Assembly (NCBI GenBank): GCA_039939375.1
Contig: JBDVJO010000011.1
Coordinates: forward strand, 248,001 to 312,000
Origin: Paracrocinitomix sp039939375
Lineage (GTDB): Bacteria; Bacteroidota; Bacteroidia; Flavobacteriales_D; Crocinitomicaceae
Direction: 5' to 3'
Length of the DNA: 64,000 bases
Shown: piece after piece, positions 19,901 through 26,702 of the stretch
Position numbering within the stretch: the first letter of the stretch is position 1
Layout of the letters: the number at the start of each line of letters is the position of its first letter
Position numbers and translations under genes: made by a program
Notes under the pieces: model-generated
The model's database searches: none
What the model saw: only the letters and a program-made list of their open reading frames with translations
What the model was told of the DNA's origin: nothing

Positions 19901-19983
19901 TCTGCTGAGAACGCAAAATTCGTAAAAGTGAAAGCTATAAGAACTACAACTGTATTGAAAAATGCGGGCCTCATTTTTTTCAT
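10954..19983 (-). CDS. Giant SprB-repeat surface protein with T9SS C-terminal sorting domain
   Basis: About 3,009 aa from the ATG at 19983 (MKKMRPAFFNTVVV, signal peptide ending FAFSA). Earlier in-frame ATGs at 20007 and 20046 are possible but give a less typical export signal. Order of parts: a beta-rich N-terminal region of about 250 aa opening with DFYWINGAGSWSNPTHW, common in Bacteroidota secreted proteins; 31 SprB-type repeats of about 80 aa, each with the core [ST]CxGxCDGxAxVxxxGGxxPYTYxW ... LCAGxYxVxVTDxxGC; two Ig/PKD-like segments; and a CHU_C sorting domain (ISPDGNSLNDTW, INVYNRWGEPLF, AGTYYYTI, ending ITIMW). Such proteins are exported by T9SS; SprB of Flavobacterium johnsoniae is a mobile gliding adhesin with this repeat type. 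Adhesion or motility is inferred. The reading frame is intact throughout. PorP/SprF genes flank it on both sides. Confidence 0.92.
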   Translation of the reverse strand: MKKMRPAFFNTVVVLIAFTFTNFAFSADFYWINGAGSWSNPTHWSSTSGGASVNQIPGPNDNVIFDNNSFNNDYTNVLFDVDAEINNLTISSSQGVNIFGGQNNLILHGNFEATNNFNLNIGALHLNNLSNITNILNTNDVILATDVHFNSGKWILDSKFQTTWQNSIYLNDGELNTNAFSVSADQIVASNNNFDLNASNSVLYAVSNLNLSKAINIGQNADFWTNTQEVNTIEKGDFSGSNFTKDQTTLCDNLTLTVEILTLDYPGGKQVSCNDSCDGELTINVSGSAGPYLYNFDNQGFTGVNFYDNLCADNYLITVQDLSNEIGPPGSGIFYQCSVQELLQPPTKLQLNLLGTVVPTCPTSCDGTIVSNAVGGTSPYNVSWSPSGINGTTSPSGLCAGDHTATVIDLNNCTLDTTFTLTGPPQITADVTITEPTCNGDCDGEIDVTPANGNGGPYTYSWSTPPTSGQGTMPGIGFCAGPVTLSIFDVDGCQFDTIITMTEPAVLGANPTADADASCFGSCDGQASANPFGGAGGNQFEWFTCLGVSTGITDENPTTLCAGDYYVEVTDQGGAGCVIQSACITIDEPVEIDATADAYQVSCFGVCDGSVDVDAVGGTLPYTYSWVTVPGGSGVGANDTLFGLCPGLYEVTVTDANLCNSTPDTVEIIEPLPVTVVINSTDPTCYDLCDGTATATPAGGTLPYSFLWTPAPGAGQGTANATAMCAGSYDLLVTDDNGCNITETVVINAPPQYDITTAQTDLQCAGDANGTIDVTVNSGGSGVGYTYTWAPAAPVGDGTPNVSGLTAGVWCVTITDDMLCDTTLCFTITEPTPLTATASVISQVSCFGDCNGSAQVVITGGTNPVDILWSDPGNQTTNVASGLCAGAYTVDLTDANGCTASDNINIVEPAQYDMIFSQTDIVCFGSCDGSATVTVNSGGTPAYTYQWDDPLLQTTPTALNLCAGVYTVTVSDQNLCDSVITYTIAEPTEIVIDTNVINSSCFNSCSGAAYITAVGGTGAYTFEWFDAITGLPLGVNNDSITNLCPGSYYAQITDAALCQVNSDTMTITELPEIFTNVVTEVDATCGVCDGTAEVLATGGTGTFTYTWTPAPGAGQGTASVTGLCAGAYNVVATDNTGCPENIAVTINSVALEVTSMDSTDISCFGLCDGTATITYNVIDAPYTVEWFDNLTGLPIGIIDNPASQPSTATGLCAGEYLAVLTNNTGCVTSDTIVVNEPPEITGSVTPTPVTCNGDCDGSATVVAAGGTGTLTYNWGVPIPGSGQGTTTASGLCAGNWQVTVTDDQGCNEVFTTTISEPTLMVIDSESSTDISCFGANDGTATVIHSGGLPPYTYEWFDCNTGLAIGQTTQMATNLGPGDYQVVVTDNNLCTITSACLPVVEPTGISAIINVSPVNCFGFCDGLIDVVPSGGSAPYFYQWQDEFFVDIAGQTNDTLNNVCQGVYNVEVTDINGCSQTFGPVDMTSPTDPWNVTEAQTDITCSGNCDGTASVTVISGNNPPYTYLWDDPLTQTTPTATNLCAGTYTVTITDASICDTTITFTIVDANPIFANASITNAQCFGDCNGSVDVAPTGGTGIYTVNWSDLQTGTTASNLCAGAITATITDGAGCTMDTTINITEPTELTANSTFSNNATCGVCNGSATINMAGGSPPYIYDWTPDPGAGDGTNNATGLCPGVISVLVTDQNGCTLTEVFGISDINAETLTMSTTDASCFGVCDGTADAAYVCGDPACTNQWFDGGTGTAIAGETNTSIAGLCAGDYYIEVTNASGCVAVELVTINSPTQIIANEVITEITCNGASDASITLTPSGGSGAGYTYVWSPVPTNGQGTNQALNIGAGTWCVDITDGSGCTENVCFDLTEPTPIVITPTVTDPSCNGDCNGIISLSVSGGYGTYTYAWLDGGGTPIAGETGSVIGNLCAGNYTAEVTDAGGCVQTLLITLTEPTTISAPITSTNALCFGDCSGTAEVTPAGGFPPYTVNWFDSGTNLLIGQTGTLASNLCPGDYHAVVTDANGCSFTSATVTITEPAELTFVLNSNDASCFGICDGDADIVGAGGTVPYSYEWLDISGNPLVGGTNPNVVNLCEGNYTVELTDDNGCTTGQQAVVINGFPEITGNIFSNDATCGLSDGNATVNANGGNPPFVYQWYDDLLNPLAGETNNILLNAAAGTYFVDVTDANGCTQQFQANISNLPSTTLTWDAVNHPACFGSSDGSLEITTTAVSPPLTYQWNPGGIIAEDPTGLTAGTWTLQITDALGCINFYDTTLVDPAEIIVTNNVTPTDCGQCNGAIDLTVTGGTGTINILWNNSATGASITGLCSSVYEAQITDQNGCLVVETVDVPNNAGLVEDVVIQAISCAGSCDGQATVTGVGGTAPYTYLWLHDNSTSQTQTGLCAGTYFCEITDDAGCTRTAQVEMLDPNAITDMPQITNPACGLNDGSITVTTSGGVLPHSYLWNTLDVTNIISNVGAGTYTLTVTDAAGCTQDFVYGLSNSNAAVAIVAGTDVNCHGVCDGTADTVSVTGGTSPYTFDWLDNTGTSTGILTPAATNLCAGDYMLETTDALGCISYVDLTITEPDTIILNPLVLNDPTCSGLCDGEIISNPIGGTLPFVFAWDDPMTQSTVNAIDLCDGTYTISITDANGCFTSQVGTLVEPTAISIITDSIIDATCLDSPDGEIYITIAGGTPTYTTQWVSQTLTDTLTDEDPTGLLPMDYYLTVTDINGCIYEDTLSVDTLLVVLADAGLDTLLCSGFGVTLNATSNINPGADYTWYDITMTTNLSDTSELILPSNSAGVTSYIVEVVYSGCTHTDTIDVTTSTPFTADAGPDIEMFANQSEMIGGNPTSADLTHTYDWTPITYLSDPSASNPTVVEPQSSDWYYVTATDTNGCTAIDSMYVTLRPDIIIPDGISPDGNSLNDTWILDFIELYPGVSISINVYNRWGEPLFTADETYQDDWAGTTKDGKKLPAGTYYYTIVIDHEDFPDPFTGPITIMW
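11745..19170 (-). repeat. Array of 31 SprB-type repeats inside the giant gene
   Basis: I counted 31 copies by eye from the Cys-Gly-x-Cys-Asp-Gly core, with a mean period of about 80 codons. The first and fourth core cysteines are present in all 31. The second (in CDG/CNG/CSG) and third (in LCAG/LCPG) are both present in 24 copies and both absent in 7. The loop after the conserved Trp falls into recurring types: PGxGQGT, WFDxxTGxxIGxT, and WDDPxxQTTPTA. Copies differ enough at DNA level that no long identical tracts stand out, so recent slippage is not obvious. Confidence 0.85.
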
Positions 19984-20091
19984 AGTTGGTAATTTTTTAT
20001 TGATCATAGTTCTGTTGATTGTTACTCTTTTCAAAGACTTAAACAATCGTGTATTTAGTTAAACGCATCATTTCAATCAAAGGTTGTTTGA

Positions 20092-21033
20092 TTATTCAAA
20101 GGTTGGACAATCTGTAGTACTCGAATTTCCATAATTGGAGCACGAATTAAATCCACCTGTAATTTCATGAGTGTACCACATGTTTCCACCTAGTTTTGAA
20201 ATTACGAAGTCAAACGAATACCCTAATGATATCCAATTAAAAAACTTTACTCTGAACTGAGCAGTAATAGCATCAGTACGCCTTAGTCCTAGGCCAAAAG
20301 AGAATTTGTTGTCTAAATCAAGCAATGCACTTAAGTGAAAATCTATTGGTGTGGATTTGGTCCATAGAACAAATGCTGAAGGGATAAGCGACCAGCCTTT
20401 TTCTAACTTAAAACTTCTTCCACCAGTTAAATAGACATGGCGTTGAGCTTTGGTTAAAGGTCCAATTTCATCCATGGTATTTCCAAAAACGTTGTGAACG
20501 GATAATCCAAAATAGGTGCGTTTGTCTTTAACCCACAAACCTAGTTTACCATCAGGAAATGTTAGAAAAGATTGAGAGGATCCTGGAACCGCGGGATCAG
20601 AAACTTCAGTTGTGATGGCAGCTGCATCATAGCCTGTTTGTTTGAATCCGAAAGATGCCCCAAAAGATAAATCCCAATTTCTTGTTACCGGAATATGTAT
20701 AGCATAAGCGGCATGAAAGCTTAAGAACGAATAAGGGCCAAAAGCATCTCTTTTAATTTGACCACCAATACCGTGTTTTGGACCAAAAGCATTTCTGTTT
20801 TTCTTTCCGAGCCTTAACGGGGCATGGGCGTTTATGAAACCTGTTTGCGGAGCTCCGTCAATGCCTACCCATTGGAAACGATAACCAGTTCGGATATCAA
20901 TACAGTTTTTTGTTCCAGCTACTGCAGGGTTAAAGGCAAATTGATTGAATTGATACTGTGTATAATGCTCTAATTGTTGTCCATAAGACAGCACTGAAAT
21001 AAACACAACAATGGTTAGTAGAAGTCTCTTCAT
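20092..21033 (-). CDS. PorP/SprF family type IX secretion system membrane protein
   Basis: 313 aa with a signal peptide (MKRLLLTIVVFISVLSYGQ) and the signature LEHYTQYQFNQFAFNPAVAG, then HAPLRLGKKNRNAFGPKHGIGG and alternating barrel strands. The end (SCSNYGNSSTTDCPTFE) carries two Cys that could form a disulfide. It lies between the 425-aa T9SS cargo gene (2-bp gap upstream) and the giant SprB-repeat gene (about 108 bp to the chosen start), so it may serve either. Relative to the 10-kb copy it has a different sequence but the same length, as expected when each copy is matched to its own cargo. Confidence 0.92.
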   Translation of the reverse strand: MKRLLLTIVVFISVLSYGQQLEHYTQYQFNQFAFNPAVAGTKNCIDIRTGYRFQWVGIDGAPQTGFINAHAPLRLGKKNRNAFGPKHGIGGQIKRDAFGPYSFLSFHAAYAIHIPVTRNWDLSFGASFGFKQTGYDAAAITTEVSDPAVPGSSQSFLTFPDGKLGLWVKDKRTYFGLSVHNVFGNTMDEIGPLTKAQRHVYLTGGRSFKLEKGWSLIPSAFVLWTKSTPIDFHLSALLDLDNKFSFGLGLRRTDAITAQFRVKFFNWISLGYSFDFVISKLGGNMWYTHEITGGFNSCSNYGNSSTTDCPTFE

Positions 21034-21035
21034 GT

Positions 21036-22313
21036 TTATTTGATAATGTTTACTTGACCTTTAAATATCCCATCATCTCCAGTCTTAATGTCCACAACAT
21101 AAAAATAGGTAGAAACCGGAAGTTCTTTTCCTTTGAATGTTCCATCCCACCACTTGTCTTGTGTAGAATAGCCTGTGGTTTGAAACACTTTTTGTCCAGA
21201 ACGATCATAAACGGTAACCTCCATATCCGGGTACTGTGCGCTATTTCTAATGACCCATTTATCATTAATGTCATCACCATTTGGTGAAAAACCAGAGTAA
21301 ATGGTAATCACTTCACCTACAAAAACGTTAACACTGTCTGAAGCGACACAAGATCCGCTTGTTACCGTTAAAAAGTAAGTTGTAGTGCTTTGAGGGTTTG
21401 CCGTAGGTGTAAAACTATTTGGGTCAGTCAATGAATTACCTGGACTCCAAACAGGTGTTCCAACCCCAACTCCGTCAAGTGTTGCTACATCACCTAGCTG
21501 AATAAATTTATCAGCACCTGCATCAGCAGAAATAGGAGTTACGGTAAAAGCAACGCTATCGGTAGTGTCAGTGTAAATACAAAAGCTACCACAATTAATG
21601 ATAAGCTTTAAATAACCATCTTCTGTAAGTTGTGAGGTATTAAAAGATCCATCCGTGCTTGAAGAGATCAAAGAATTGTTGTAATACCAATCGAATGAAG
21701 CGGTGTCAGAACAGTTAGCGATAACCGTCTCAACCTCTTCTCCTTCACCTTGACAAATCACCGTGTTCATTACTGAATAAGATGCTGTAGGGGGAGTAAC
21801 ATCCACCGCTGGCCCCGAAATTTCTATTTGATAATCACATTCTGCTGAGTTAGTGACTCCGCCCCCTACATTTGACCCATTTACCATGATGTAATAAGTT
21901 GTGTTAGGGAGCAATGCTACTGCTGAGGTTACACTGAAGTCAGTTCCTGAGCTTTGACATGCAGAGTAGGGCGTATAAGAAGTTTCAACACAAGGAGTTG
22001 TAACGTTGAAAATCACGGCATCAATTACTTGACCATAACTTGCGTCAGGATTGAAATTGAGATTCGTAAAGTCAACTGTTACGTTGCCACCAACAGAATT
22101 GGTAGTGAAAATGTACCAGACTGTTGCAGAGTTGATCGTACAGAAATTATCATCTGTAGCGGCATCAAAAGTCGCATCCGTTGTTGTCCCCTGTAAAGGT
22201 TGGTCAGCACATAAGCGAGCGGAATTAACACATTCGTCATTCGCAGGTTGCGCATAACTATTTAATCCACCAAAAGTGAGTGCAAGAAAAAATATTTGTT
22301 TGTACAATTTCAT
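21036..22313 (-). CDS. Secreted T9SS cargo protein with C-terminal CHU_C domain, 425 aa
   Basis: I start at the ATG at 22313 (MKLYKQIFFLALTFGGLNSYAQ), which gives a clean signal peptide; a start 27 codons earlier adds a second hydrophobic stretch and lies in the intergenic hairpin region. After the signal comes a Cys-rich beta-sandwich (PANDECVNSARLCADQ... TVWYIFTT ... NVTVDF), a form common at the start of Bacteroidota secreted proteins. An Ig-like domain with paired Cys (about 180-290), a PKD-like stretch (ADAGADKFIQLGDVATLDGVG) and the sorting domain (SGFSPNGDDINDKWVI, VYDRSGQKVF, WWDGTFKGKELPVSTYFY) follow. It is the first gene of the cargo/PorP operon. The ligand or role at the surface is unknown. 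Confidence 0.87.
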   Translation of the reverse strand: MKLYKQIFFLALTFGGLNSYAQPANDECVNSARLCADQPLQGTTTDATFDAATDDNFCTINSATVWYIFTTNSVGGNVTVDFTNLNFNPDASYGQVIDAVIFNVTTPCVETSYTPYSACQSSGTDFSVTSAVALLPNTTYYIMVNGSNVGGGVTNSAECDYQIEISGPAVDVTPPTASYSVMNTVICQGEGEEVETVIANCSDTASFDWYYNNSLISSSTDGSFNTSQLTEDGYLKLIINCGSFCIYTDTTDSVAFTVTPISADAGADKFIQLGDVATLDGVGVGTPVWSPGNSLTDPNSFTPTANPQSTTTYFLTVTSGSCVASDSVNVFVGEVITIYSGFSPNGDDINDKWVIRNSAQYPDMEVTVYDRSGQKVFQTTGYSTQDKWWDGTFKGKELPVSTYFYVVDIKTGDDGIFKGQVNIIK

Positions 22314-22389
22314 ACTAAATGAATCGATTGAGCCAAGTAAATATAAATAAATAATTGTTGAATGTACAGTAAATAGGCATTTATAAGAA

Positions 22390-22457
22390 TTCAAACCTAC
22401 TTAAGTTTGAACAGACGAAAGTGAATTAATGCCATTTAGGGTAATTTTATTTACCCT
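22390..22457 (-). terminator. Two hairpins between the SpoIIE sensor gene and the T9SS operon
   Basis: One stem pairs AGGGTAA (22438-22444) with TTACCCT (22451-22457); a second pairs TTCAAAC (22390-22396) with GTTTGAA (22405-22411). They follow the stop of the SpoIIE gene on the minus strand and precede the first operon gene. Neither has a long T-run, so termination efficiency is uncertain; the second could instead be a protein-binding palindrome for the operon promoter. Confidence 0.4.
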
Positions 22458-22465
22458 TAAGGTCA

Positions 22466-24784
22466 TTAAAATCTAATTCCGATTATACATACGTCATCTA
22501 GTTGTTCTAAGTCTCCTTTCCAGTCTTCAAAGGCGTTGTCCAAGGTTTTATATTGTTCGTCTAAGGTTTGGTCTTTACTGTGAAACAATAGGTTTTTTAG
22601 TGTTTTGTATTTGAATTTTTTTCCTTTCGGTCCGCCAAACTGATCGACATATCCATCTGAAAATAAATAAATGGTATCTCCTTCTGAAAGCTGAATTTCA
22701 TGATTTGTGAAGTTTTTGGCAAATTCAAAACTCCCGATTGGTTGTTTGTTCGCTTTAATTTCTTCTATTTCAGTAGCATCTTTTCTCAAAATCCACAAAG
22801 GGTTATTTGCACCGGCATACTGAACCCTTCTTTTTTTCAGATTAATGGAGCATAATGCACCGTCCATTCCATCTTTGACTTTGTCTTCTCCTGATTCGAA
22901 AGTTTCTTGAACCAATTCAGATAGCTTATCTAATATTTTTGCTGGCTCAAACAAATTGAACTCTTTTACACAACGGTTTAAACCATTCGCGCCAACTACA
23001 CTTACCATTGCGCCGGGAACCCCATGTCCTGTGCAGTCAATGGCTCCTATAATTACCTCTTCTTCTGTTTCATTCATCCAGTAAAAATCGCCTGAAACAA
23101 TATCTTTAGGTTTAAAATAAACGAAACTATCAGGCAATGCTGATTTGATTTTTGCTGGCGTTGGAATAATTGCTTTTTGGAGCCTCAACGCATAGTTTAT
23201 TGAGTCTACAATTTCCCTGTTTTTTTCTTCTACTACTTCTTTTTGACTCTGAAGTTCTTCTGTTCTTGCCGCTACTTTATCTTCTAAATTATGAATCAAG
23301 TCTTGCACTGAGTGCTGCATGTGAATAAAGCTTTTTGATAGGATACCTATTTCATCTCCCCCTCTTGGGTCAATTTCAACTTCTAAATTTCCGTCTGCCA
23401 ATTCTTCTGCACGTTTGGTTAGTTCTTTGATTGGACTTGTAATTTTTCTTGAGATGTATAAAGAAGCGAAAGTGATAGAAATTAGCAGCCCAAAGAAGAT
23501 AACAATGATGTTTTTTCTTAGATCATAAACATGAGAAAAGGCTTCATCTTTATCAATTTCGCTCATGATTACCCAGTGCATGTCTTGAATGTTCAACGGT
23601 TTATATGATGATAAGACCTCTACTCCACGATAATCTTCAAAAAACTTGGTGTCTGACTCACCATTCAGAGCAGCAATTGTTCCGGTTGTTTTAACTTCTT
23701 GCAATCCAACTGTACTTTCAAAATTCTTGATTTGGTTAATCGTTGTTTCTGGTGTTCCAATTTCTTGAATCATTTTGAAATAATTCTCCTTGTCTTCAAT
23801 GAAAAAACGCGATTGATTTCTTAACGTATAGTCATCAGCAACGATATAGGTTTCACCACTTTCTCCTAATCCAACATCAGCCCATTCATGTCTGTTGGTC
23901 ATGATATCGTTAATTTTCTGAATAGGCATTTGAAAAATTAATGTTCCTATGTTTTTGTCATCTTTAAAAATAGGAGATGCAATAAAAGAAGCAGGCGCAT
24001 TGTAAGAAGGATGATAAGGTTCAAAATCAACCAATTTCACAAAATCTGGAGAGCTTGCTTTTCTAGACGCATTAAAAGCTTCGGCAATGTTTGAATTGGC
24101 ATAAGGTCCGTCTAACAAAGAGGTTCCAAAATCAACTTCTTTATAAACAGAATAAACTATATGCCCTGTTTCATTATCGACCATGAAGATGTCATAATAT
24201 TCAAACTTCTCGAGATAAGATCTAATCAATGGATGATAGATTTCATGAGCACAACTATATGAACTACCGTCTAATGAATTATTTAAATAATGTTTGTCGC
24301 CAACCGGATTCTCATTGTTTGAGATATATAAATCTTGCAATATAACTGATGACTTATGTGCCGGCCAATGATGTGCTACATCTTCAGAAATACTCACGTT
24401 CATATTTAGCCGTGGCATGAATTCTTCTTCGTAATAGTTGTTAAGGCGATCTTCGTAGTTTTTTACTTCTTCGTTTGTATGAATCAATTCGGCAGAAATG
24501 GTGTCAAATCCGCTTTTAAATGCAATCATAGATTCAACTATGGTGTGGTCTTCTGAAAAAGTTTTAATTTGATTGGTAATATCATTGAAGTAGTCTTCTA
24601 TTTGACTTGCTTTCATTTCTCTTACCGCAGTAAGCCGGTTGAAAGACTCTTCTCTTAATGAGTTTTTACCTTTAATATAAGACAACAGTCCTATTACCAG
24701 GATAGAAAGAAAAGCGATAACGAAAAAAGCTATAGTTAACTTAAAGTTGATTTTTGTATCGCTAAATTTCTTAATAAGGCCCAC
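22466..24784 (-). CDS. Membrane sensor: periplasmic cache-like domain, HAMP, SpoIIE phosphatase
   Basis: 772 aa, starting at GTG 24784. Membrane helix 1 (about residues 15-35) and helix 2 (about 430-450) bracket a 390-aa extracytoplasmic region. Its FGTSLLDGPYANSNIAEAF and PASFIASPIFKDDKNIGTL, then GESGETYIVADDY, are typical of double-cache ligand sensors. A HAMP domain (ITSPIKELTKRAEELADGNL), a coiled coil (IHNLEDKVAARTEELQSQKEV) and the SpoIIE domain (FKPKDIVSGDFYWM, GAIDCTGHGVPGAMVS, VKDGMDGALC, LFSDGYVDQFGGPKGKKFK) follow. It is predicted to switch phosphatase activity in response to a small ligand. It is divergent, across 60 bp, from a STAS/SpoIIAA-like gene and a histidine kinase, which makes a partner-switching or phosphorelay unit plausible. 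Confidence 0.88.
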   Translation of the reverse strand: MGLIKKFSDTKINFKLTIAFFVIAFLSILVIGLLSYIKGKNSLREESFNRLTAVREMKASQIEDYFNDITNQIKTFSEDHTIVESMIAFKSGFDTISAELIHTNEEVKNYEDRLNNYYEEEFMPRLNMNVSISEDVAHHWPAHKSSVILQDLYISNNENPVGDKHYLNNSLDGSSYSCAHEIYHPLIRSYLEKFEYYDIFMVDNETGHIVYSVYKEVDFGTSLLDGPYANSNIAEAFNASRKASSPDFVKLVDFEPYHPSYNAPASFIASPIFKDDKNIGTLIFQMPIQKINDIMTNRHEWADVGLGESGETYIVADDYTLRNQSRFFIEDKENYFKMIQEIGTPETTINQIKNFESTVGLQEVKTTGTIAALNGESDTKFFEDYRGVEVLSSYKPLNIQDMHWVIMSEIDKDEAFSHVYDLRKNIIVIFFGLLISITFASLYISRKITSPIKELTKRAEELADGNLEVEIDPRGGDEIGILSKSFIHMQHSVQDLIHNLEDKVAARTEELQSQKEVVEEKNREIVDSINYALRLQKAIIPTPAKIKSALPDSFVYFKPKDIVSGDFYWMNETEEEVIIGAIDCTGHGVPGAMVSVVGANGLNRCVKEFNLFEPAKILDKLSELVQETFESGEDKVKDGMDGALCSINLKKRRVQYAGANNPLWILRKDATEIEEIKANKQPIGSFEFAKNFTNHEIQLSEGDTIYLFSDGYVDQFGGPKGKKFKYKTLKNLLFHSKDQTLDEQYKTLDNAFEDWKGDLEQLDDVCIIGIRF

Positions 24785-24844
24785 CGTTTTAATTTTTAAC
24801 CAAGATAAACAAATTGAATAAATTAGATATCTTTAAGCGTATTA

Positions 24845-25231
24845 ATGGAGGTATTGGAGAAAATAGAGATTGAGGGTTTTGTTACCTGGATGGGAGATGA
24901 TCGTATTGTAAGAACAGTTGTAAAACCGGGAATTGATATAGGTATTTCGGAAGCAAGAAAGAACAGTGAAATTGTCAATTCATTGATTGTAGAAGGTAAG
25001 TCTCCGTTAATCGTTGATAACAGAAAGATTAAATCGATAACGAAAGAGGCCCGAGATCACTTTTCAATTAAAGATCGGGAAACAAATGTATCTGCAATTG
25101 CAATAATTATTGGGTCATCCTTAAGTAGAATGATTGCTAATTTTTATTTAGGAATTAATAAACCCAAAATACCTGTAAAGTTGTTTAATAGCGAAGAAAA
25201 AGCTGTTAAATGGTGTAAAACGTTCAATTAA
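24845..25231 (+). CDS. STAS/SpoIIAA-like small protein, 128 aa
   Basis: A cytoplasmic alpha/beta protein with the pattern strand-strand-helix-strand: DDRIVRTVVKPGIDIGISEAR, then SPLIVDNRKIKSITKEARDHF, then VSAIAIIIGSSLSRMIANFY and KLFNSEEKAVKWCKTF. The layout and the PLIVD...I..ITKEAR...F segment match the group often annotated as STAS/SEC14- or SpoIIAA-like in Bacteroidota; this assignment is from memory of the family. Classical STAS antagonists are switched by Ser phosphorylation; a Ser/Thr-rich segment (DNRKIKSITKEA) occupies the equivalent place, but I cannot confirm a phosphosite. It overlaps the kinase gene by one base and is divergent from a SpoIIE phosphatase. Confidence 0.65.
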   Translation: MEVLEKIEIEGFVTWMGDDRIVRTVVKPGIDIGISEARKNSEIVNSLIVEGKSPLIVDNRKIKSITKEARDHFSIKDRETNVSAIAIIIGSSLSRMIANFYLGINKPKIPVKLFNSEEKAVKWCKTFN

Positions 25232-26022
25232 TGTCAGTTTCAGACGAAAGGATAAAAGCTATAATGGAGTTGTTGATGTCTTACGCTCGGCTCGACTTTG
25301 ATCAGAAAATTGATCTGGGAGACAAACATGACGAGCTAACTGCAATTTCTGCCGGGGTTAATATGTTGGGTGAAGAGCTGAAAGTGAATTCAATTTCTCT
25401 TATTGAAAAAGAGCGTTTGTTAAAGGAATTACATCACCGGGTGAAGAACAATATGCAAATTATTATTTCCATGTTGCGTCTACAAACTATAAATGAAACA
25501 GACCCTAAAATCTTACAGTTCGTCAGAGACTCTAAGAGTAGAATAGATTCAATGGCTTTGGTTCATGAAATGTTGTATAGCTCAGAGGGATTTGAATATA
25601 CAGGGTTAAAAAAGTATGTCGATTTTCTGAATCGTTCAATTTTTATGTCGTATGCGCCGCCTAATCATCAGATTGAAATTGCAATAGAAATAAACGAATC
25701 GCTTTGCTTTGATATAGATAAGATGATTCCCTTAGGTTTGATGATTAACGAAATGATTTCAAATACATTAAAACATGCATTTCCTGATAACGAAGGAAAT
25801 ATAAGTTTGGAGGCACATGAGTCTGAAACGCATGCGTTAATCCTAACTTATAAAGATGACGGTGTTGGTTTACCTGACGGTTTTGACGTTGACAAGGCTG
25901 AAAGTTTGGGGATGCAACTGCTAATTATGCTTACCGACCAAATTGATGGTGAAATCATTATCAGTGCTAATAATTCAAAATCTAAAGACAGAAAAGGAAT
26001 TGCAATTGAGTTGAAAGTTTAA
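25231..26022 (+). CDS. Cytoplasmic sensor histidine kinase, HisKA_2 family
   Basis: 263 aa with no membrane segment. An N-terminal coiled region (about 1-65, with YARLDFDQKIDLGDKHDELTAIS resembling a soluble HAMP) leads into the phospho-acceptor helix LLKELHHRVKNNMQIIISMLRLQ, the HisKA_2 signature. An HATPase_c domain follows, with the N box GLMINEMISNTLKHAFP, YKDDGVGLPDGFD and a G2-like SLGMQLLIMLTDQ. Kinases of this type often pass phosphate to response regulators without a DNA-binding domain. The gene starts on the stop of the STAS-like gene (TAATG). That protein could supply the sensory input or serve as a regulator, since the kinase lacks an obvious sensor domain. Its stop overlaps the stop of the convergent DUF2461 gene by 4 bases. 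Confidence 0.85.
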   Translation: MSVSDERIKAIMELLMSYARLDFDQKIDLGDKHDELTAISAGVNMLGEELKVNSISLIEKERLLKELHHRVKNNMQIIISMLRLQTINETDPKILQFVRDSKSRIDSMALVHEMLYSSEGFEYTGLKKYVDFLNRSIFMSYAPPNHQIEIAIEINESLCFDIDKMIPLGLMINEMISNTLKHAFPDNEGNISLEAHESETHALILTYKDDGVGLPDGFDVDKAESLGMQLLIMLTDQIDGEIIISANNSKSKDRKGIAIELKV

Positions 26023-26702
26023 AGAATGGATTCTCCGTTTGAATTCGTAGTTAAAGTTAGGCTCATAAAATCAAAAAACGGACGCATATTTTTAAACACC
26101 TGATTTGCTTCATCCGCAAAACTTTCTGAAAGCACTTCTTTATCTGTGAAATCCTTTTTGACTATGAATTGTTTTAGTTGAAGTAAATCAATTGCGGGAT
26201 GATCTTTATCATATCCTTTTGGAGATGTTTTGAGTCGCTCTCCTCTAATTTCACCAAAAGTATCTTTAAATGTTTTTGAGTTTAGGGTAGAATAAAACTC
26301 ATCAGCGTTCAAGTCAATTTCTTCTCTAATTCTTTTCAAGTCCTCTGAATTCGGGCCCCAGAATCCGCCACCCAAGAAACAGTTGCCTGGTTGAATATGG
26401 AAATAATAACCTCCTCTAAGTTCTTGAGTCGCTCTTTTAAATCCACCACTGAAATTCGTTTTGTAAGGTGTTTTGTCTTTACTAAATCTAGTGTCCCTAT
26501 ATATCCTATGCAGGCATTTTTTTCCGTTTTGGTTCTCGATATTATCGTGCTCATTCATTTTGCTGAGCAAGTTTTCTGCAAAACCAATCATGTTCTCATG
26601 ACAACTCAAATACTCCTTTTTGTTAGTGTTGAACCAATCTCTGTCGTTGTTTTTCTTTAATTTATTTAAAAACTCAAAAGTCGATTTTTGAATGATAGCC
26701 AT
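26019..26702 (-). CDS. DUF2461 domain-containing protein
   Basis: 227 aa, soluble. The conserved features of DUF2461 (TIGR02453) are present in order: F-L..L..NNDRDWFNTNKKEY at the start, KCLHRIYRDTRFSKDKTPYKTNFSGGF in the middle, GGYYFHIQPGNCFLGGGFW, then a C-terminal LKQFIVKKDFTD and a final helix with MRPFFDFM. The function of the family is not established. It is a monocistronic gene convergent with the histidine kinase. Confidence 0.9.
   Translation of the reverse strand: MAIIQKSTFEFLNKLKKNNDRDWFNTNKKEYLSCHENMIGFAENLLSKMNEHDNIENQNGKKCLHRIYRDTRFSKDKTPYKTNFSGGFKRATQELRGGYYFHIQPGNCFLGGGFWGPNSEDLKRIREEIDLNADEFYSTLNSKTFKDTFGEIRGERLKTSPKGYDKDHPAIDLLQLKQFIVKKDFTDKEVLSESFADEANQVFKNMRPFFDFMSLTLTTNSNGESIL

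Noticed and set aside
10954..20046. Possible frameshift or gene fusion within the giant gene
   Set aside because: The frame is unbroken and repeat spacing stays near 80 codons throughout.
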